Position numbers and translations under genes: made by a program. A stretch of DNA of 29,974 nt, from contig JAEZCD010000232.1 in assembly GCA_023430145.1 (NCBI GenBank), forward strand, positions 1 to 29,974, given 5' to 3'. Below the pieces are notes generated by a model, which was not told the origin of the DNA, ran no database searches, and saw only the letters and a list, made by a program, of their open reading frames with translations. Positions 22,959 to 29,031 of this stretch are shown here, one piece after another (position 1 is the stretch's first letter; each line of letters opens with the position of its first letter). Source of the DNA: Pseudomonadota bacterium. GTDB lineage: Bacteria; Pseudomonadota; Alphaproteobacteria; Rhizobiales; Methylopilaceae.

Positions 22959-23990
22959 TTACTTGATGAGCCCGATCTTCCGGTAGTTGCGATCGATCGT
23001 CGCCATCGTATTGGAGATGAAGCTCGCCCACTCCGCGGGCCCGAGATACTTGTTCTCGCTGCCTGACTTCTCGACATAGCTGACCCAGCTCGGCGTCGTG
23101 CTGAGCTTCTCGAACAGCTCGCCGTACCAAGCGGTCGCCTCCGGCGGGATGCCGGGCGCGCCGAACCAGCCGCGGGCGAGGTTCAGCACGACGTCGTAGC
23201 CGAGCTCGCGCAGCGTCGGAACGTTCGGCAGGCGCGGGTTGCGTTCCGCGTCGTAGACGGCGAGCGCCCGCATCTGACCGGCATTGATCAGCTCGAGCGC
23301 GTTCGACAGCTGCCGGGCGCCGATCTGCACCTGGCCGCCGAGCACGGCCGCCTGCACCTCGGCGCCGCTCGCGAACGGGATCGGGTTGAACTCGACGCCG
23401 GCCGCGGCGCCGAGCGTGTTGGAGGTGACGCTGTCCCAGCCCGAGCCGCCGGCCATCGCCATCGTCACCGAGCGCGGCTCCTTCTTCGACTGCTCGATCA
23501 CCTCGGCGAGCGTCTTGAAGGGCGAGCTCGCGGCGACGATGACGACCGAGGAGTCGAGCGTGCTGAGCGCCAGCGGCGTTAGATCCTTCAAGGGATCGAT
23601 CTTCGTCTCGCTGGTGACGGCCTGCAGCAGCAACGCGCCGCCGCCCGGCATGAAGACGTAGGGGTTGCCCTTCTGCGCGGCGACGAGGGCGGTGCCGATC
23701 AGACCGCTCGCGCCCGGCTTGTGATTCAGCACCAACGGCTGCTTCGACAGGCCCTCTGCGGCGCTCGTCTTGGCGACGACGTCCGAGATCGTCGAGGGTC
23801 CGCCGCCCGGCCCCCAGGGAACGAGGATCTCGATCGGCTTCGAGGGGAAGGCGCCCTGGGCGAAGACCTCGCCGGAGCGCATGCCGATGGCGCCGGCCGC
23901 GGCCGCGGCGAGCGACCCCCCCAGGATGGTTCTGCGGCTCGGCGCGGTCGCGGCGATCGGCGGGCCATCCTCGTGCGACGTACGGCTCAT
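22959..23990 (-). CDS. tctC: TctC/Bug-type solute-binding protein with Tat-like signal, TTT system 3 (second copy)
   Basis: A 343-residue TctC receptor. The N-terminus carries SRRTILGGSLAAAAAGAIG (~18-36), a twin-arginine (Tat) type signal with cleavage probably after FAQ/G before GAFPSKPIEILVPW. The mature part has LVPWGPGGGPSTISDVVAK, NHKPGASGLIGTALVA, MPGGGALLLQAV and DAERNPRLPNVPTLRELGYDVVLNL. ATG at 23990 with GGAG 6 bases upstream. It is closely similar over its full length to the gene just upstream at 24059-25081 (shared blocks KPGASGLIGTALVA, EPRSVTMA, YDVVLNL.RGW), pointing to a tandem duplication. Ligand unknown. Confidence 0.9.
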   Translation of the reverse strand: MSRTSHEDGPPIAATAPSRRTILGGSLAAAAAGAIGMRSGEVFAQGAFPSKPIEILVPWGPGGGPSTISDVVAKTSAAEGLSKQPLVLNHKPGASGLIGTALVAAQKGNPYVFMPGGGALLLQAVTSETKIDPLKDLTPLALSTLDSSVVIVAASSPFKTLAEVIEQSKKEPRSVTMAMAGGSGWDSVTSNTLGAAAGVEFNPIPFASGAEVQAAVLGGQVQIGARQLSNALELINAGQMRALAVYDAERNPRLPNVPTLRELGYDVVLNLARGWFGAPGIPPEATAWYGELFEKLSTTPSWVSYVEKSGSENKYLGPAEWASFISNTMATIDRNYRKIGLIK

Positions 23991-24058
23991 GGCTGCTCCT
24001 CGAGACAGATGCGGTCCGCGCGGCCGGTGGCCGGCGGACCTCGGGGGATCGCGTCGGC

Positions 24059-25081
24059 TCAGGACTTCACGAGACCGATCTTGCGGTAGATCCGCTCGAC
24101 GGTCTGCAGACCGTCGCTGACGAATTTCGTGAAATCCGCCGGACCGAGATACTTGTTCTCGATTCCACTCTGTACACAGAAGTCGTCGAAAGCTGTCGTC
24201 TTGCCGACATTCTCGAACAGCTTGCCGTACCAGGCGACTTCCTCCGGCTTCAGGCCCGCCGGCGCCATCCAGCCGCGGCTCAGATTGAGGACGACGTCGT
24301 AGCCGAGCTCGCGCATCGTCGGCACGTCGGGCACCTTCGGATTGCGCTCGGCATCGAAGATCGCCAGTGCGCGGATCTTGTTCGCCTTCAGCAGTTCCTG
24401 CGCGTTCGACAGCTGCCGCGTGCCGACGTCGACCTGGCCGCCGAGCACGGCCGCCTGCACCTCGCCGCCGCCGCCGAACGGGATCTGGTTGAACTCCACG
24501 CCGGCGATGGCGCCGAGCACGGTCTCCAGCATGCCGTCCCAGCTGCCGGGGCCGCCGCCGGCGCCGGCCATCGTCACCGAGCGCGGTTCCTTCTTCAGCT
24601 TGGCGACGACGTCGGCCAGGGTTTTGAAGGGTGAGTCGTACCTTGTGAACACCACCGAGGAGTCGACACAGCTCAGCGCGAGGCAGGTCAGGTCCTTCAG
24701 GGGATGGATCTTGGTCTCGCCGACGACGACCTGCGGCAGGAGCGCGCCGCCGCCGGGCATGTAGACGTAGGGATCGCCCCGCCGGTCGGCGACGAGCGCC
24801 GTGCCGATCAGGCCCGAGGCGCCCGGCTTGTGGGTGAGCGTGATCGGCTGCGGCGACAGCTTCTCCTGGGCGGCGATCTTGCTGACGAGGTCGGAGATGG
24901 TCGATGCGCCACCGCCCGGACCCCAGGGAACGAGGCACTCGATCGGCTTGCTCGGAAAGGCGCCTTGCGCGAAGGCGCCGCGCGACAGACCGAACGCCCC
25001 GAGAACGGCCATGCCGGCGGCGCCGCCTAGAACGCGACGACGGTTCGGACGAAGGCCCTGATGCGGATCATGTGATGCCAT
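24059..25081 (-). CDS. tctC: TctC/Bug-type solute-binding protein with Tat-like signal, TTT system 3 (first copy)
   Basis: A 340-residue TctC receptor with the Tat-like leader RPNRRRVLGGAAGMAVLGAF (~11-30), cleavage probably before GAFPSKPIECLVPW. Family blocks: LVPWGPGGGASTISDLVSK, THKPGASGLIGTALVA, MPGGGALLPQVV, IPFGGGGEVQAAVLGGQVD and ENKYLGPADF. ATG at 25081 with AGGGAGG ~9 bases upstream; an in-frame ATG at 25144 would place the promoter inside the gene and is rejected. First gene of the nine-gene leftward operon. It has an odd number of cysteines (for example ECLVPW and TCLALSCVDSS), which its paralogue lacks at the same sites. Confidence 0.9.
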   Translation of the reverse strand: MASHDPHQGLRPNRRRVLGGAAGMAVLGAFGLSRGAFAQGAFPSKPIECLVPWGPGGGASTISDLVSKIAAQEKLSPQPITLTHKPGASGLIGTALVADRRGDPYVYMPGGGALLPQVVVGETKIHPLKDLTCLALSCVDSSVVFTRYDSPFKTLADVVAKLKKEPRSVTMAGAGGGPGSWDGMLETVLGAIAGVEFNQIPFGGGGEVQAAVLGGQVDVGTRQLSNAQELLKANKIRALAIFDAERNPKVPDVPTMRELGYDVVLNLSRGWMAPAGLKPEEVAWYGKLFENVGKTTAFDDFCVQSGIENKYLGPADFTKFVSDGLQTVERIYRKIGLVKS

Positions 25082-25133
25082 GTGACGATCCTCCCTGACG
25101 GCAGGCCTCTGCGGGCCTCTCCGCTTCAGCGAG

Positions 25134-25164
25134 ATTATATACATGATCGAACTAATCGATACAA
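25134..25164 (-). promoter_or_regulatory. Promoter of the nine-gene TTT/acyl-CoA operon
   Basis: On the minus strand TTGTAT (complement of 25159-25164), a 17-base spacer and TATATA run into TATAAT (TATATAAT, complement of 25134-25141). This is the best -10 in the window and lies about 55 bases before the ATG at 25081. The -35 overlaps GATACAAC (25158-25165), one base off the GATACAAT found before the other two tctC operons, so a GntR/FCD regulator may bind across the -35. Beyond the promoter, the 389-base gap 25082-25470 contains only the palindrome at 25377-25402 and no gene I can support. Confidence 0.6.
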
Positions 25165-25376
25165 CAACGCGCGATCAGATTATGGGGAGGCGAATCACAT
25201 CTTCGTCGCCGCAGCCGCGACCCGTTGGCCCCAGGGGCGGGCCGTCTCCAGCCGTCATCCGAGGATCCGGTTTTCTTCCCCGGAGGCTGAAAGAGTCGGC
25301 CTGCGCGGCCGCCCGAAAACGAGGCGCGGGCGGGAGCACGTTTCCTCCGCCGGGCACCCGTCATAGGCCGGTGACC

Positions 25377-25402
25377 TGCTCGCAATCCATGGATTGCGAG
25401 CA
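25377..25402. repeat. Perfect 26-base palindrome downstream of the enoyl-CoA hydratase-like gene
   Basis: The half-site TGCTCGCAATCCA is followed directly by its exact complement, with the axis inside CCATGG. It lies 68 bases past the leftward stop at 25471 and about 210 bases upstream of the promoter at 25134-25164. As RNA it would be a long stem with little loop; there is no T run after it, so it fits a dyad operator or a 3'-end stem as well as a terminator. Confidence 0.55.
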
Positions 25403-25470
25403 TGAGCACAGCTCGTCCGAGGCGGCCGGGAGCCGGCTCGCCTCGCCGCCGGCCGGCTCGGGAATGCCGA

Positions 25471-26280
25471 TCAGCGGCGCTTCTTGTCGAGAAACGCCTG
25501 CTGTGCTTCGACCCGCTCCTTGGTCTGGTGCAGGAGCTTGCGGCATTCGGCCAGATACTGCTCGGTCTGGGTGTAGCCGGCGAGGTCGAGCAGGAATGCC
25601 GTGGCGCGCTTGGTATAGGCCATCGCCATCGCCGGCTGCCCGGCGAGCTTTTCCGCCGTTTCCTTGACGGCGGCGTCGAGCTGGTCGTCCGGCACCACTC
25701 TGTAGACGAGGCCCCAGCGCTCGGCCTGCTCGCCCGAGATCCAGTCGCCAGTCAAGAGCATGCCGAGCGCGCGCGCCCGGCCGAGGGTGAACACCGGCAG
25801 GCCGGGCAGGGTGCCGGCCTGCACCTCGCGGATCGAGAAGCGGGCGCTCGTGGAGGCTATGCAGATGTCGGCGCACTCGGTGGCGATGGCGCAGCCGCCG
25901 CCGGCTGCCGGCCCATGCACGCGGGCGATCACCGGTTTCGGCAGCCGGCGCAGCCGGTCGCGCGTCTCGAGATTGAGGCGGCCGTAGCGGACGCCTTCGG
26001 CAGGCGTCGCCTGGGTCGCCTCCTTGAAGTCGCGCCCGGCGCAGAAGGCCGGCCCGGCGCCGGCGAGCACCAGCACGCGGATCGTCTCGTCCGCCTCGAT
26101 CTCGTCGAGCGCCGTCATCATCTCGGTGAAGAAGCGGATGGTCAGCGCGTTGCGCTGGGCGGGCCGGTTGAAGGTGATCGTCGCCACCGCGCCGTCGCGG
26201 TCGAGCAGGATGGACTCGAAGGCCGCTCGCGGCGCCATCGCGCCGTCCGCCCCGGCCGCGCCCGTCTCGGTACCCGCCAT
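25471..26280 (-). CDS. Enoyl-CoA hydratase/isomerase (crotonase) family protein
   Basis: A 269-residue crotonase-fold protein acting on acyl-CoA thioesters. Seen: ITFNRPAQRNALT (35-47), the first oxyanion-hole segment AFCAGRDF (78-85), the second segment VHGPAAGGGC (121-130) and FSIREVQAG (148-156). E152 corresponds to the second catalytic Glu of enoyl-CoA hydratases. The first catalytic Glu is replaced: GGGCAIATECADICIAS has Ala131 where hydratases have GGGCE. It may therefore be an isomerase, hydrolase or another crotonase activity rather than a standard hydratase. ATG at 26280 with GAGGAAGGG ~7 bases upstream. Last gene of the gntR-dehydratase-crotonase operon, 22 bases after the dehydratase. 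Confidence 0.83.
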   Translation of the reverse strand: MAGTETGAAGADGAMAPRAAFESILLDRDGAVATITFNRPAQRNALTIRFFTEMMTALDEIEADETIRVLVLAGAGPAFCAGRDFKEATQATPAEGVRYGRLNLETRDRLRRLPKPVIARVHGPAAGGGCAIATECADICIASTSARFSIREVQAGTLPGLPVFTLGRARALGMLLTGDWISGEQAERWGLVYRVVPDDQLDAAVKETAEKLAGQPAMAMAYTKRATAFLLDLAGYTQTEQYLAECRKLLHQTKERVEAQQAFLDKKRR

Positions 26281-26302
26281 GTGCGCCCCTTCCTCGCCGC
26301 CG

Positions 26303-27517
26303 TCAGAACCAGCGGCAGGACCCCGGCGGCCGGATGTCCGTCAGCTTGCCCGTGTAGTGCCTGAGGTCGTGCGGCGTGTAGGGATGCCTTCCGAACGCCT
26401 CCTCGCAGAGGTCGAGTCCGAGCCCGGGCGTGCTCGGGACGACGAAGCAGCCGTCCTCGAAGACGTAGGACTCGGTCGAGATCTCGCTTCGCCACGGCAC
26501 GTCGATGACGAAGGTCTCGAGCACGATGAAGTTGTGCGTCGAGGCGGCGAAGTGCATCGTCGCCGCCTGGCAGACCGGACCGTAGGGATTGTGCGGCGCC
26601 ACCGGGATGTGCGCGGCGTCGGCGAGCGCGGCGACGCGCTTCATCTCCAGCAGGCCGCCGATATGGCAGACGTCCGGCTGCAGCACGTCGACCGACTGGC
26701 TGTCGAGCAGGTCCGCGCAGTCGAAGCGCGAATAGGTGCGCTCGCCGGCCGCGATCGGCACCGGCACCGAACGCCGCACCTGGGCGAGCGTCGACGCCCG
26801 GTCGGGCAGGATCGGCTCCTCGAACCAGCGGGGCCTGAACTGCGCCAGCTCCCGCCCGGCCTGGATGGCGCTCATCACGTCGAGGCGCCCGTGGCCCTCG
26901 ATCATGAGGTCGACATCCGGCCCCACCGCCTCGCGCACCGCGGCGACATTGGCGCAGACGCGGTTGATGTCGGCCGTCGTCAGGGTCAGGTAGGCTTGCC
27001 CGAACGGATCCCATTTGAGCCCGCGGAAGCCTTGCGCCACCGTCGCGCGCGCCTTATCGGCGAACTCCTCGGCCGAGCGGGCGCCCGCGAACCAGGAGTT
27101 GGCGTAGATCGGGATGCGGTCGCGCACCTTGCCGCCGAGCAGCTCGTAGACCGGGACGCCGAGAGCCTTGCCCTTGATGTCCCAGAGGGCGATCTCGACG
27201 GCGCTGATGGCGGTGGAAAGGACGCAGCCGAACCGCCAGTAGCTGTCGCGCTGCATCTGCAGCTGCAGGCCCTCGATCGCGAACGGATCCTTGCCGACGA
27301 GGACGCGCGCCAGTTCCTCGATCGCCCGCACCACGGTGACCTCGCGGCTTTCGAGCGTTCCCTCCCCGATGCCGTAGAGGCCCTGGTCGGTGGTCACCTT
27401 CACGAACACCCAGTTCGTGCGGTAGCAGTCGACGACGAAGGTTTCGATGTCCCTGATCTTCAGCCGGGAGGCCATGCCGCTCTCGGCCTGCGGTGCTGTC
27501 TGCAACACGTCGGTCAC
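26303..27517 (-). CDS. Enolase-superfamily dehydratase, D-galactonate dehydratase-like
   Basis: A 404-residue mandelate-racemase-type enzyme of the galactonate/gluconate dehydratase group. Seen: RDSYWRFGCVLSTAISAVEIALWDI in two parts around residues 90-114, GLKWDPFG (166-173), IEGHGRLD (206-213) with catalytic H209, WFEEPILP (E233/E234), AAGERTYSRFD (E259), LQPDVCHIGGLLE (D282) and APHNPYGPV (H309). The first metal ligand, Asp in most relatives (DxHGR), is Glu here (E207). Start GTG at 27517 overlaps the stop of the gntR gene by four bases (GTGA), so the two are coupled; a Met at residue 15 is an alternative start. The product would be a 2-keto-3-deoxy acid if it is a true dehydratase; substrate not assignable. 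Confidence 0.83.
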   Translation of the reverse strand: MTDVLQTAPQAESGMASRLKIRDIETFVVDCYRTNWVFVKVTTDQGLYGIGEGTLESREVTVVRAIEELARVLVGKDPFAIEGLQLQMQRDSYWRFGCVLSTAISAVEIALWDIKGKALGVPVYELLGGKVRDRIPIYANSWFAGARSAEEFADKARATVAQGFRGLKWDPFGQAYLTLTTADINRVCANVAAVREAVGPDVDLMIEGHGRLDVMSAIQAGRELAQFRPRWFEEPILPDRASTLAQVRRSVPVPIAAGERTYSRFDCADLLDSQSVDVLQPDVCHIGGLLEMKRVAALADAAHIPVAPHNPYGPVCQAATMHFAASTHNFIVLETFVIDVPWRSEISTESYVFEDGCFVVPSTPGLGLDLCEEAFGRHPYTPHDLRHYTGKLTDIRPPGSCRWF

Positions 27518-28206
27518 CCGGTCCCCGTCCTCGCGGGCGCTGCCGCTTGCATGCGCTCAATGAGGTCCTCCTTGGCGCCCTCGACGTGCAGGCGAATGAT
27601 GGCGTCAAGCCGGTCCTCGTCCTGAGCGAGCAGTGCGGCGAGGATCTGCTCGTGCTCCTCTTCCATCTGCTGCATGCGGAACTGGCTGAACCCGTACTGG
27701 GTGCGCAGGCTGCCGACGATGTTGACGTAACGGTCGTAGACGCCGATGGCCTCGGGGTTGTCGGCGTGGCGGTTGATCAGGGTATGGAAGCGCGTGTTGA
27801 GCGCGAAGACCTCCGACGAGTTGCCGGCGGCGACGGCCGCGGACAGCTCGGCGTGAATCTGCCGAAGCTGCTTCATGGCCGCATTGGTGAGATTGGGCAC
27901 GCTGCGGCGGACGAGCAGGCTCTCGACGGCACCGCGCAGGTCGTATATGTCGCTGACGCGCTTGGCGTCGAGCGACAGCACGGTCGCCCCTTTGTGCGGC
28001 AGGATGGTGATGAGACCTTCGCCCTCGAGCGCCTGCAACGCCTCCCGCACCGGCATCTGGCTGATGCCGAATCGTTCGACCAGCGATGCCGTCGTCAGCC
28101 GTGTCCCGGCGGGAAGTCGCCCGGCCATGATGTCGGCACGGATCACGTCCCGGAGCGCGGCGTAGGCGGGGACGCCGGGCGATAGCACGAGCGGTGAATT
28201 CGTCAT
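27514..28206 (-). CDS. GntR-family transcriptional regulator, FadR/FCD subfamily (second)
   Basis: A 230-residue regulator with winged HTH at ~12-75 (YAALRDVIRADIMAGRLPAG, SLVERFGISQMPVREALQAL, wing LPHKGATVLSL) and FCD domain at ~85-220 with the metal-site residues N137, H141 (LNTRFHTL), H185 (EEHEQIL) and H207 (RLHVEGA). N in place of the usual first Asp is common in the family. ATG at 28206 with GGGAG 6 bases upstream. Unlike the first GntR gene it sits at the head of its operon and is translationally coupled to the dehydratase, so it probably regulates itself together with the enzymes; it may also act on the neighbouring nine-gene operon. Confidence 0.9.
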   Translation of the reverse strand: MTNSPLVLSPGVPAYAALRDVIRADIMAGRLPAGTRLTTASLVERFGISQMPVREALQALEGEGLITILPHKGATVLSLDAKRVSDIYDLRGAVESLLVRRSVPNLTNAAMKQLRQIHAELSAAVAAGNSSEVFALNTRFHTLINRHADNPEAIGVYDRYVNIVGSLRTQYGFSQFRMQQMEEEHEQILAALLAQDEDRLDAIIRLHVEGAKEDLIERMQAAAPARTGTG

Positions 28207-28292
28207 CCGATCTCCCGGCCTCTTGGGCGAGCGCTTCCCACCGTCGACCTCGATCCTATTGAGGTAAGCCGCGCTCTATATAACGAAGCGTG

Positions 28293-28320
28293 ATTAGATC
28301 GAAAAGCCCTCTTGTGTCAA
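28293..28320 (-). promoter_or_regulatory. Sigma-70-type promoter of the gntR-dehydratase-crotonase operon
   Basis: On the minus strand TTGACA (complement of 28315-28320), a 16-base spacer and TCTAAT (complement of 28293-28298) make an almost consensus promoter about 90 bases upstream of the gntR ATG at 28206. A TATATAG run just downstream (complement of 28276-28282) keeps the leader AT-rich and could hold the operator. Confidence 0.6.
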
Positions 28321-28800
28321 CCTTCACGGGTATCGGACGTATGGTTAGGCCGCCGGACGGGCGTCTACGCCGGGTGCCCTCACCAGCGGGCCTCACATCC
28401 CTGACATATCCGCCGTGTCGGGCCGATAGAGTCGGAGCTCGACGGGCTGAATGCTTCGGCAACGAAGGGAGCCGGGGGAGCTCCAAGACACCGCGGCGGT
28501 TGTGGACAATGTGCGAGGGGCGACGGCGCCGACCACGCTCTCCGCTGCATCATGGCGGCGTCTGCGATCGCCAAGGAGGCTGGCGGATGACCGAGCCCGT
28601 CCGCAACCGGGCCTGAAGCCGTCGGCCGCCGCGCAGCTCACCGCGAGGAATGCGTCGCCTCGCGGGCACCCAGGCCAGGCTTTTGGTAGGAGGCTGTCGC
28701 CGGCACCGCGAACGCGCCCGCAACGGCCCTGCCCGGGCTCGGGGGGCGGTGTCCCTCCGGGCGAGATCCGAAGCTCGCGAAGACTTCTCCAGAGGACGAC
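28321..28800. other. Gene-free stretch between the gntR promoter and the tRNA fragment
   Basis: About 480 GC-rich bases. Open frames exist on both strands, but none shows recognisable motifs, a supported start or codon patterns like its neighbours. Frames running rightwards into the tRNA fragment translate it as 'SDGTRTRGLRRDR' or 'VTGLEPAASGVTG', well-known artefacts of reading tRNA DNA as protein. I see no RNA gene, repeat or terminator here. It may be eroded sequence beside an integration site. Confidence 0.5.
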
Positions 28801-28846
<46 letters not shown>

Positions 28847-28879
28847 GCAGATCAGACGCCGTTACTCGCGCTAACCCTT

Positions 28880-29007
28880 GGTGACACAGGCGCCACCCTC
28901 ATATGATTTTCCTTTGTATGACAACGAGATAGCCGTTACTCCAGCGCCGGAAGCCTGCTATCTCGTTTACTCTGATTTCCCGCTCGCTGGTGACATGGTG
29001 GTGACAC
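28880..29007. promoter_or_regulatory. Candidate integrase-binding repeats and 11-bp inverted repeat upstream of int
   Basis: GGTGACA occurs three times on the plus strand: 28880-28886, 28989-28995 and 29000-29006, the last two 11 bases apart (one helical turn). Between them lies a perfect inverted repeat AACGAGATAGC (28923-28933) / GCTATCTCGTT (28957-28967) with a 23-base spacer. Lying between the tRNA fragment and the integrase start, these could be arm-type integrase sites and an operator for the integrase or an excisionase. Function is inferred from position only. Confidence 0.4.
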
Positions 29008-29031
29008 GGCGGGTTTTTGGAGGGCTCCGGC

